Positions 9,373-18,170 of a stretch of 64,000 bases of DNA are shown here, piece by piece (the first letter of the stretch is position 1; the number at the start of each line of letters is the position of its first letter). A program made the position numbers and the translations under genes. The notes under the pieces were generated by a model. That model saw nothing but the letters and a program-made list of their open reading frames with translations, was not told where the DNA came from and made no database searches. The stretch is from Trichobilharzia regenti (lineage: Eukaryota > Platyhelminthes > Trematoda > Strigeidida > Schistosomatidae). The stretch spans positions 123,719,809 through 123,783,808 of the forward strand of contig OX235264.1 of NCBI GenBank assembly GCA_944472135.2. The letters are read 5' to 3'.

Positions 9373-11328
9373 CTAGGTTGGAAAATCGTTGCAGAGTTCA
9401 TTTCCTGACTTCCTTCTATCAGCTATATCTTCAAATCTGAACGGCAACTCGCTCATGTCATTGTATCGTAGAATATAGATGACGAACAAACATACGACGT
9501 ATCTGGTCAACCAAGCGTAGAAACAGAGTAATTTACACCAAAGATAATAGCATTCAAATAGTAACTTGAAACTAGAAATGCCTTTATTCGTGCACGTCAA
9601 TTTAACAATTACTCTCTCGTTTACACTTGGCTTACCCTCACTAAACTGAGCAATATCTTTCGTACTTTCAAATGCACCAATATTATCATAGTCATTGCAC
9701 AAGATACTTGAGTTGATGGGCGTCTGTTTCATTGTGGATGGCAGCACCAACGACGACTGATTGATACCAGTTGATGAAGTTATCGGTGGATCAGAAGGTG
9801 TTGTTGCTCGGCTTTCAGAAATTTGTCTACCTGCCAGACTACCACCACTGCCGTCTTTTACTATCAGCTCAGGCTTAGCACTGGCATCTGATGATAGGTG
9901 GGCTACATGCTGATCAATCACACTGACGGTCTCACAAGTATGCGTGCCTTCTACAACTGCACCTGCATTTATTTCTACTTCACCTTCAAGTTGTACAGAA
10001 CCTTTGTTCAACTCAGCAGTAGTAGGCATATCCCTCATCTCATCATGATCAACCAAAGACAAATCTGCACTATCATGATCATTATCACGAATATTCACTT
10101 TACCGTCAACTTTATCATTTTCAAACTCTTTAATAACAGAAGTAGACAATTTTGGTTCCTCCTCGCAAATCCTAAAACGTTTTATAACTTCACTCTGACT
10201 AGTAATACCTTGTAAACTTATGGAGCCAGAACTGGACTCTGAAGCAGTAACTCTATTCTGTGACACTCTATTAAACAATGGCTTACCAGTTGCAACTACA
10301 GACTTCTTCACCGCACCGTGATCGTCACACAATTCGGAGTCAGGCCTGGAGTTCACTTTTAGCTTATCACTGAACTTGCTCACTGTTTCACAGTTTACAT
10401 TTGTATGCACCTCTTGCAAACGTGTAAAATACAACCGTGTTTGTCTTGCCTCTTGTAACTTATCTGTTGACGATGTACTACGAAACGTGTTACACTCACT
10501 AGGTCTAAATGCATTACTGGATATCATGGAGCCTTCTCGATATCCACCTCTCTGAGGCCTACTCGTCATCAATGATTGCGTTTTACCCTCAGACTGCTCT
10601 ATTCTAGGGGTGAGATTCAATATACTGGCAAACTTGCTCATCGATTGATTGACACTATCTTTTACTAGTTTCAGGATATCATCAAATTTTGGATCGATAT
10701 CCTCTTCCTCCATACGGGAGCTTATCTTCACCCACTCCCTTTGCAGTCGAGTAGGTAGGCGTCTCGCAATTACCTCTAGGACTGAGCTGGAGTTGAGGTC
10801 ACTCATGCAATTCATAGAAATCAAGGTATTCTTATAAGTCATAAGATTATCTAAAAACTCAGTAAGTGCCTTGGAGTCATCTTGTAGTTGACTGCCGTTA
10901 CCTTTGACAGCTTCGTATACGTTCCTTACAATCATTGAAGGTCTTCCAAACCTTTGACGTAATATGCTCATAGCCTCAGCGTAGCCCTCTTTTGGCTTCA
11001 TAAACTTACAGCACTGTATAGCTCTTGAAGCATCTCCAGTGCAATATCTCATCAAATACATTAACTTCAATTCATCACTTAATAGAAAACTACTCAGCAT
11101 GATCTCAAACTCCTTTACAAATTGTAAATAATCAGCCGGGTTTCCATCAAAACATCGTGGCTCAAATCTGGGGAGTTTGATGTTCCTATTATCCCTGAAC
11201 GGCGAAACAGTAACATCAACCATGTCATGCTTAACATTAGACACATCGTTACAATTAACAGACAAGTCACCATGACTTACCTTCCTGTTTGCATCCAAGA
11301 CACTCTGTCCCTTCTTTGACCCAGGCAT
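9373..11328 (-). CDS. gag: Bel/Pao Gag-like protein, copy B (651 aa)
   Basis: The predicted protein is identical to copy A at 5732-7687, including the hydrophobic C-terminal segment at about residues 585-622 and the splice donor overlapping codon 17. Full identity over 651 residues, with almost identical LTRs, points to very recent duplication or ongoing gene conversion. No zinc knuckle and no pol frame overlap or follow it. It would have to be packaged and copied with enzymes supplied by an autonomous relative. Confidence 0.8.
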   Translation of the reverse strand: MPGSKKGQSVLDANRKVSHGDLSVNCNDVSNVKHDMVDVTVSPFRDNRNIKLPRFEPRCFDGNPADYLQFVKEFEIMLSSFLLSDELKLMYLMRYCTGDASRAIQCCKFMKPKEGYAEAMSILRQRFGRPSMIVRNVYEAVKGNGSQLQDDSKALTEFLDNLMTYKNTLISMNCMSDLNSSSVLEVIARRLPTRLQREWVKISSRMEEEDIDPKFDDILKLVKDSVNQSMSKFASILNLTPRIEQSEGKTQSLMTSRPQRGGYREGSMISSNAFRPSECNTFRSTSSTDKLQEARQTRLYFTRLQEVHTNVNCETVSKFSDKLKVNSRPDSELCDDHGAVKKSVVATGKPLFNRVSQNRVTASESSSGSISLQGITSQSEVIKRFRICEEEPKLSTSVIKEFENDKVDGKVNIRDNDHDSADLSLVDHDEMRDMPTTAELNKGSVQLEGEVEINAGAVVEGTHTCETVSVIDQHVAHLSSDASAKPELIVKDGSGGSLAGRQISESRATTPSDPPITSSTGINQSSLVLPSTMKQTPINSSILCNDYDNIGAFESTKDIAQFSEGKPSVNERVIVKLTCTNKGISSFKLLFECYYLWCKLLCFYAWLTRYVVCLFVIYILRYNDMSELPFRFEDIADRRKSGNELCNDFPT

Positions 11329-11511
11329 TGTTGAAATTGACCCAATTCCAAAAAGGTTCCAGATATTGCTTGTTCAAAGAGGACCTGACCGGCACCAGAA
11401 AAGATGAACGGTGTCTATCCAAACTTTCACCAACTGTCTGAATCTGACAGAATCTGTTTCTACCGTCAGAAACTGATCTCACCATCAGAAACTGACTTAA
11501 CCATCAGAAAC

Positions 11512-11871
11512 TGTCAGTCACGTCTCGTAAACCGTTAATGCTCAGCTCTTGCTACGCTCGGGCTCACGTTGTTCCTTGAAGTTTCTCAGAAACGCTTAGT
11601 TATAACGGACGAAAAATCCAAAAGACCAATTGGTGGCTCGTGGATTCTTTATTGTTACACCAACATATAAAAATAATATTTGAACTAAGGTCTGTGAACA
11701 AATATTACAATAATAAATCACAATTTTACTTCTGATGGTTTACTGCTGACTTCTTTCTGAACAGCGACCGATGAGACGATGACTGTCGTATTGATGCCTC
11801 CGCGAAAATTGGGGAAGTTGGTTTGAGCAAACAACCATGAATTGATCGTTCAATCTTCAATTACATTAACA
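11512..11871 (-). repeat. LTR copy 3 (5' LTR of the array)
   Basis: 360 bp. Its outer end reads 'ttacattaaca', where the other copies read 'ctacattgaca', so it has a few private changes. Transcription of the minus-strand element would start here. Confidence 0.9.
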
Positions 11872-11876
11872 GATGG
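11872..11876. repeat. Target-site duplication, right copy (GATGG)
   Basis: Identical to 4225-4229 on the far side of the LTR array. It defines the array as one integration event. Confidence 0.85.
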
Positions 11877-12035
11877 TTTGTTGACATTCTTACTCTCAGC
11901 AGGCTCATTGATTACAAAGTATTCTTTCCCATCATTAGTCTCAACCTGGCGAAATTTTTTCATCGTGGTGACGTTACTACTTTTGGGGGAAAATTTCTTC
12001 GAACAACTTGCAGAAGTTGTAGCTATTTCGACATG
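11877..12035 (-). pseudogene. Coding-like fragment interrupted by the LTR array
   Basis: The minus strand is open from about 12036 to 11877. With the array and one GATGG removed, it continues in the same frame from 4224 to a stop near 4057, about 330 bases in all. The predicted peptide is Lys/Ser-rich and I do not recognise it. It may be a retroposon ORF1 or an old exon. The insertion splits it. Confidence 0.4.
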
Positions 12036-12480
12036 TTTCGATATCCGACTATCGACCAGAGGGTGGGCGCACTGCTCATCAATCCACTCCGTCCTCCTGT
12101 ATGGCTGTGAGACCTAGACACTGAGAGTGGGAGACATGAAAAGATTAGCTGCCTTTGGTCATAGGTGCCTGAGTTCTACCTTCCGCCTGAAGTGGTATAA
12201 TAGGGTGTGCAATAATGAAATTAGGCTTCGAGTGCTAGGTAGGTTTAGACTTCTCTCTGTTTGGGGTCCTCGGGACGGTAAAAACGAATGGTTGGAAACA
12301 ATTGGTGACATGGCTAAAAATCGTTCTCAGTGGTGCAGATGCATCTATTCCTTGTGACTTATGATTTCCAATGAAACTGTTTTGATCTTCGTTACTATTA
12401 TTCCCTTGTCTCACACCTCTGTTTACCGTCTCTATAATGTCGAGCGAAGTTGTTAAGAGACCTGCTTCTAAACAGAACGC
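12036..12480 (+). pseudogene. Element X reverse-transcriptase C-terminal fragment
   Basis: Contains the pattern LLYGCET, then a stop where W is usual, then a GHRCLSS block and a WGPRDGKNEWLETIGDMAKNR block. These last blocks recur, on either strand, at 30.4, 34.9, 36.5 and 41.6 kb. They mark the C-terminal part and 3' UTR of one non-LTR retrotransposon lineage that I call element X. The copy is 5'-truncated and has a frame break. Confidence 0.6.
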
Positions 12481-12847
12481 CATAGTGTGCAACATGTCTC
12501 ACAGTGAGCCCATAAAATTGGTCCAGCACTCCTTGTTAAGAGATGCCAGCCCCTAAAGTACACTTTGTCAGTGCATTAGACTAAATAAAAAAGAGACCAA
12601 CCACACATGTCCCATACTTTTCAGGTTTGACAGCTGTATTATGGCCGAACAACTCAGGAAATCTGGGGATATTTTGAATTCCACTACGAAATTCAAAAGT
12701 CTTAAAATAGTCCCGGATAAAAACCCCAACCAACGACAAGTAGTTAGGAACACCATAGATACGGACACGATTATACCACGAATCACAAACAGCGTCAGTA
12801 CCGAAGTGTCGAAGGACACTGAAGCACAAAGTGACACTTGAACTGTA

Positions 12848-13483
12848 GTGGGTAAACAAACGACACGCGAAGGTAGAGGGAAACACAAAAGGAGCAGTAA
12901 CACTGTAATGGGTCTCGGAGCTCGTGAGAACACTCCTAGTAACTCTACTGACCACACTCATGAAGTAGATGTAAATGCTCCTACTACCGATAACCTGCAA
13001 ATATCGGCAGATCACTATGCACCCAGGGCCAAACAAGATAATCCCATTGTAAAAGCCGTAAAGAAATCCCCTAAAACCAAGGTTTCTCCTCATTCGTCCA
13101 TATACCTCTCTTGTGGCAAGCCCAACAACCAGCATATAAGCCTGAAAAAGAACTACGCACGCATTGCGGCAGGTCCCATAAAAGAAACGGAAGACGTGAG
13201 TGGAAGTGCTCTTCGTCGAACTAAGAGTAGTAGACAAATTGAGGGCGACAGACTACATGAGGTGAGAACTTTAACTTTTCTAAAACAGCTTTCAACCCGT
13301 TGTAAAAGTTCTACTTACCCCAATATTGGTTGGTTATCGTATACCTACAACCACGGGATGAAAACGGAACGAAGTCGATTTTCCAGCTCAACCTGGAGGA
13401 CAACTGTACAATTAAACAACTATACGGCCTGGTGCAGACAATTAGTGCAATTATATATATATATATATATATATCAGAAATGA
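12848..13483 (+). pseudogene. Possible retroposon ORF1 fragment
   Basis: An open frame of about 211 codons, basic and Ser/Thr/Asn-rich, with no recognised domain. The listed start is not an ATG, and the first ATG is at codon 21 (12908). Its last third is the repeated sequence also found at 850-1015, so the true element ORF probably ends earlier. Composition and position ahead of an endonuclease-bearing element suggest a CR1-like ORF1. This is inference only. Confidence 0.35.
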
Positions 13484-14147
13484 TTGTACATAAGTGAAAA
13501 GGATGTTTTATATTATTGGGATTAACATTTATCAGGTGTATGTATAAACTCCAGCGTGCATGTTAAACATATTTTGCTATCGACGGTAAATTGAGACTGA
13601 ATAATATGGTCCTATTTCTGTAACAATTTGATGATGCCTATAAACTGGCGTCCCTTATGTACTGTACCATGAGAAAAAATCTATTTATTTATTTAAATGA
13701 AATAAACATATCTCTGATTTCAAAATAACACATCAATGAACTATAAATCAAGAATTCTGTACACAACAAAATTATGTATGAAAACTGACTTCAAGCTTCA
13801 TTTTTTTTCCCAGGCACTTATAACCCATCCACCAAAGACCTGGTTTTTTTGTTAATGCAAAGACAATACTTCTGTATTTCCTGGCGTGTTGCACTCACTA
13901 ACAATCTAGCGGATTTTCCCAACTATGCACAGAAACGATTGTACATAAGTGAAAAGGATGTTTTATATTATTGGGATTAACATTTATCAAGTGTATGTAT
14001 AATCTCCAGCGTATATGTTAAACATACATTGCTATCCACTGTAAATTGCGACTGAATAATATGGTCCTATTTCTGTAACAATTTGATGATGCATGTAAAC
14101 TGGCGTCCCTTATGTACTGTATCATGAGAATAAATTTATTTACTTAT
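13484..14147 (+). repeat. Direct repeat pair of about 210 bp
   Basis: 13484-13692 and 13937-14147 are close copies, sharing blocks such as 'gtacataagtgaaaagg' and 'ggtcctatttctgtaac'. About 245 bp of unrelated sequence lies between them. This looks like duplicated 3' non-coding retroposon sequence. Confidence 0.7.
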
Positions 14148-14290
14148 TTATAAATATTTAACTGCTAAAACATTATTAACTTGTAGACAATCTAAGATTT
14201 GACATTATATCATACTTGATCGTGCCTGTAAAAATGCCATGCATTTTCATGTGAATTTATGTTTATATGAAGATATAAATTATTATTATT
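14148..14290 (+). repeat. Retroposon 3' tail ending in ATT repeats
   Basis: Matches 1037-1172 and ends in 'tattattattatt', directly abutting the start of the next element. This is a typical 3' end for a CR1-like LINE in this window. Confidence 0.55.
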
Positions 14291-14958
14291 AACGGCGGAA
14301 ATAGCTCTATCAACACAAAATCACAGGCCAGCAGACATGCAAGGGGCGCCAAGCTGATTAAACAGCAGAGTGATACCCACGATTTCCGCAATATCCGGGG
14401 TTGTAATATGCCAGTAGGCACATATAACCTGAGGACGGGACCCATAATTAATAATGAAAACGCATGGGCTACTGGACGGGGCACCACTAGGTACCATATC
14501 AACAGAAACGTATGGTCAAACACTCATAGTATTTACGTGAAGCCCCATTGGCATAACGGGTCTAGATTGGCCCCTGGTCCTTCTAGGTACACTCACGAGA
14601 TGAGTCAGCAAGTGTACAACTACGTAAAACCTAGCATGCGCTATCGTCAAAACAACCTAAAAACAGGGTACTATGACGCTGTAAATTACAACGTGATCAG
14701 TTAAACAGACCATCTTATGCAAGGAAATGATCCTAGATACCCAAGTAATGGGGCCAGGAACTAATACATGCAACAGGGTTATTTTCAGTTGCAGCGAACA
14801 ATAGCCCCTCTCGCAGCACAATTTGTTCAGGGAATAGTAGACACACTGACAATGTCTCATCTGAGAATCCCTCCGAACATAACATAGGCAACCGGCAGTT
14901 AGGGATAGTAACAAGAAAACCTACTAACTATCCCAACAACCCTGGTTTTCTGAAAATC

Positions 14959-15627
14959 ATGCTTTTAAATGCTCGATCTCTACTTAACAAGATAACTTTC
15001 CTTCGCAGCTTGGTATACACGGAGCGGCCAACACTGATTCTGGTAACTAAAACTTGGCTTACTACTGATATACCTGACACAAAGCTGATAGTTGATAACT
15101 ATAACATCCACAGGAATGACGGAGTAGACAAGAGAGGAGGCGGCTGTCTAATATATGCCTCTAAATCCACTAACTCCAATACCTTTACAAACCTAACTAT
15201 TGATAAACTCCCAGAATCCAAGTGGATAAGCATCCACACGAATGAAAATAACATTCTTGTGGGATGTATATACAGAGCCCCTAACAGCCCTATAACGACT
15301 GATACGGCTATCGGAGAAATGCTAGAGATTGTACCTAAGCTGGAATTCGACTACAAACTAGTTTGTAGCGATTTCAACCTCCCCGGAATGAACTGGGATA
15401 CCTGCACTAGACCGAGAACCTACGAGGTGATCCTAGAAGCCATAGATATAGGAGGATGGAAGCAGTGCGTACGCCTCCCGACACGACACAACAATCTTCT
15501 CGACTTAATCCTCTGCCACAAAATAGAGCCGATCTCGACAGAGGTGGGGGATGAACTGGACAACAGCGATCACAACATACTGTACTGCACCATACCCTTA
15601 CAACTAACAACTAAACACACACCTTGA
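14959..15627 (+). pseudogene. AP-endonuclease domain of a CR1-like element (222 aa)
   Basis: One open frame with the hallmarks of a retrotransposon endonuclease of the exonuclease-endonuclease-phosphatase fold. It has an N-terminal NARSLLNK block, a KTWL block where active copies have E-T-W, RGGGCLIYA, GCIYRAPNS, SDFNLPGMNWD (normally GDFN), LLDLIL, and SDHNI near the C-terminus. The catalytic Asp/Asn and the final SDH are kept, but the catalytic Glu of the ETWL box reads Lys. Activity is doubtful. Its role would be to nick target DNA for target-primed reverse transcription. Confidence 0.8.
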
Positions 15628-16416
15628 AGTTCCCTGGTTTCCTATCAATATAGGGACCATTGAAATGCCGACTAGGAATTCCTACCAACGCTCTTGAGAA
15701 TTTCTGACTGGTGTGAATACTTCACCAATAATAACTTAGAAGTAATACTTAATATCTTCTACAAGACAATCAGTTCGGTAAGAGACACAATCGCACCCCT
15801 GAAATCTGCCCTAAAGACATCAACTCTATTCAAAGACCGCAAAACGCGATTAAAACTAAGGAAACCGAAAAGGAAATTTTATTTATACAGGCATTACACC
15901 AGATACATGAAAAATTTAAAAATCTTGAGGAGAGACATAAAATGAAGGCACAACTAGAGGAAAATAAAGCCCTAGGGGGAACTTCTACAACTCAGGAACT
16001 ATGCAAGATCTTGCAAAAACGGCTGAAGAAGGGTGAAGACCACAATATTAGCCACTTGGAACATGAAGGTATAATTTATGATGATCTGCAGGTCATGCAT
16101 TTTCATGTAAATTTAAATTTGTATGAAACACATTAAATTAAATTAGTGAACTCCTGAGTGAATGGTTTTCCAGTAACACCAAAGCGCATCCGTCCCCAAT
16201 TCTCGACATAACCTGCAAAAATAGCTACAAGTTAGGTGAAATCAACTTTAATATACAAAACATAGCATCGGCGGTAAGGACATTAAAAGCTACTTAGTGA
16301 CTGGGACCTACCCTGAAGCTTGGAAAAACATATATATTACCTAAGCATAAACGAGGGCCAAAACTAGTGCATGTAATTATAGGCCCATCAATATAGCACC
16401 TGTCATATCAAGGATC

Positions 16417-16653
16417 ATGGAGAAAGTAACCAAAGACCAAATGTCAGACTACTTCCTAAAACACAAACTCATCAACCTGTCACAACACGGATTCCTCAAG
16501 AAAAGATCTTGCGTCTCTTGCCATATAGACTTTTTCAACGAAGTCACCTATAGAAGAGATAGGAGAGAGCTGGTAATTATCCTCTATTTCGATATAATGA
16601 AAGCCTTCGACAGAGTCCCACATAGTCTGGTGAAAGTAAGAAACTTGATCTAA
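16417..16653 (+). pseudogene. CR1-like reverse transcriptase, N-terminal palm fragment
   Basis: Contains LSQHGFLKKRSC, matching the Q-H-G-F block, and then IILYFDIMKAFDRVPH, the D-x-x-K-A-F-D box with the first catalytic Asp. The frame ends soon after. The Y-A-D-D box is not present downstream. Confidence 0.75.
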
Positions 16654-16757
16654 AGTGCTTCTACTTGCACAAATGCCTGCAGAAAACACATTTTTTTGGT
16701 GAGAATTTTGATTACGTTTGCTTTTATTAAACTTACTATTTGATGGTTGGTTCAACT

Positions 16758-17211
16758 GCAACGAGGGCAAGGCAACAGATCGTTTATTTAGGAAATCAAA
16801 AGCTTGAACGAAGCAAGAACAACAATTGTGCCAGGATAATATGAGCTCATCTTTTATTATTTTGAGGATTCTTCTCAACTGTTTACAACCTAAACATTAA
16901 AAAATATGAATTACATTAAAGATATTAACATACTTTTCCACGATCATAAAGAGTAATTGGTTCAGGTTGTGACCAGTTGAGAAGAATCCTCGAAATAATA
17001 AAAGATGAGCTCATATTAGCCTGGTACAATTGTTGTTCTTGCTTTGTTCAAGTTTATTAATCGGAAGAACTGCATGAAGTTTTTAAAAAATCGAAAGCTA
17101 TTTATAGATTTTCATGTACATTGTAAGCAAAAAACAGTCTTCTGATTGGTGGTTTCTTGCTGAACGTCAATTACTGTCTACCAATTTGACTAACAGCCAG
17201 CTCTCACCACA
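16758..17211 (-). mobile_element. LTR-alpha remnant split by a foldback insertion
   Basis: Left part (about 16758-16804) has the 'ggcaacagatcgttta' block of LTR-alpha. Right part (17088-17211) resumes with 'agctatttatagatt' and ends in 'cagctctcaccaca'. Between them lies the 283-bp foldback at 16805-17087. Other LTR-alpha copies are at 40505, 44795 and 55689. Confidence 0.65.
16805..17087. mobile_element. Foldback/MITE-like insertion with ~77-bp inverted arms
   Basis: Left arm 16803-16880 ('cttgaacgaagcaag...') and right arm 16976-17052 ('...cttgctttgttcaag') are inverted copies with few mismatches, separated by about 95 bp. Flanks are 'aaatcaaaagct' (16793-16804) and 'aaatcgaaagct' (17088-17099), 11 of 12 bases alike and thus a likely target duplication. 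No transposase frame is present. Confidence 0.65.
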
Positions 17212-17956
17212 CAGTCACTTCCAGACTGTTCAACTGACAAGTCCTCACCCTCGCACGAGAAGCTGAAACTGTTCTGTACGCACTGTTTGTATTATTCTTC
17301 ACGCAACCTGCATAGTCAAAGGGTTTTGAAATTAAGGTTTGGTAACTAGCCGTTAACTGGTATCCCCTTTAAAAGTAAATCCCGGAAATCTCCATGCAGG
17401 TTTTAAACATTTACACAAGATGTAATTCATTCTGAAGGCAACAGTACACCGAAAATTTTTACCGTTTCCCTTTTGAGATCATGATATGAAGAAGGTATTT
17501 TCTAAAAACCTAAGAGACGAGCCTAGTTTTCTGACTGCCTAAGCTATCGATCAAACATTAGACGAATACCTATCGATTAGCTTGAACCTATAGTTACACC
17601 GCTGAAGATCTGCAATATTAAGGTTCTATTCTCATCATTTGTGTGATGACATGGAATATTATGCATGCAGCTTTCGAATAACTGGTGTTACATGAAAATC
17701 TAAGCACATAAGTTCCCAATCCGTGGTTTGTTTACATCAGCATATGTAGCCAGTGTATGTTGGTTACTACAAAATCCCTATTGAAATACATGGAACACAA
17801 ATATTTACATACATTCTTCTGTTCTTCTTGAAATGATTCTATATGATACCAGACATTGAATATTCAACCAATGATAGTTTTGAAATCTTATTTGCATGCA
17901 TTTTTTCGCGTGAATTTTTCGAACTTGCTGCACTTGTTTTCGTGCTGTCACACACG
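17212..17956 (+). promoter_or_regulatory. Upstream region of SPRM1lc (promoter not resolved)
   Basis: No repeat family recognised. The reading frame of exon 1 is open back to an upstream ATG at 17843, which would add 38 mostly hydrophobic residues. The ATG at 17957 fits the family better. I see no convincing TATA box or initiator. A trans-spliced leader acceptor cannot be excluded. Confidence 0.35.
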
Positions 17957-18170
17957 ATGGGTTTGTTCAATAAGAAGAAAAAAGATGGCGATCAAAACCA
18001 GTCAGTAACACTAAAAAAAGAAGTTTCTGTATTGCAAGGTGTCAGTATTGTTGTTGGAGTGATAATTGGTTCTGGAATTTTCGTATCACCAGTAGGAGTT
18101 GTAACATATACTAAGTCTGTTGGATTATCTTTGATTTTGTGGTCTGTAACCGGTCTATTCAGCGCTCTTG
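17957..18170 (+). CDS. SPRM1lc: SPRM1lc exon 1
   Basis: Encodes residues 1-72: a short basic N-terminus, then TM1 with GSGIFVSP and part of TM2. It ends at CTTG|GTGAGT. I chose this ATG because MGLFNKKKK gives a normal light-chain N-terminus. An in-frame ATG at 17843 would add 38 residues. Confidence 0.9.

Larger units (their letters stand above)
4230..11871 (-). mobile_element. Tandem Bel/Pao-type LTR retrotransposon array (three LTRs, two gag-only units)
   Basis: The order on the plus strand is LTR, internal, LTR, internal, LTR. LTRs are 360, 361 and 360 bp, and internal units are 3280 and 3281 bp. The element reads on the minus strand, so the 5' LTR is the one at 11512-11871. Repeat period is 3641 bp and the two gag proteins are identical. 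A single GATGG duplication flanks the whole array, so it behaves as one insertion. Either a tandem molecule integrated, or one insertion gained a unit by recombination between LTRs. Each unit carries only gag, so pol must come from elsewhere. Confidence 0.9.
14291..16660 (+). mobile_element. CR1-like non-LTR retrotransposon, defective
   Basis: Starts right after an ATT tail. It carries an ORF1-like stretch (14408-14704), an intact endonuclease frame (14959-15627), linker frames (15694-16136) and the front of a reverse transcriptase (16417-16653). The tail motif 'catgcattttcatgtaaatt' near 16096 breaks the element before the RT part. The order therefore reflects an internal deletion or a nested insertion. 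The polymerase active-site box is missing. Confidence 0.7.

Noticed and set aside
12581..13237. 218-codon minus-strand frame opposite the ORF at 12848-13483.
   Set aside because: Shadow frame with no domain. The plus strand has the more protein-like, charged composition.
17843..17956. Upstream in-frame ATG at 17843 as the SPRM1lc start.
   Set aside because: It would add 38 hydrophobic residues not expected before the charged light-chain N-terminus. The ATG at 17957 gives a family-like protein.
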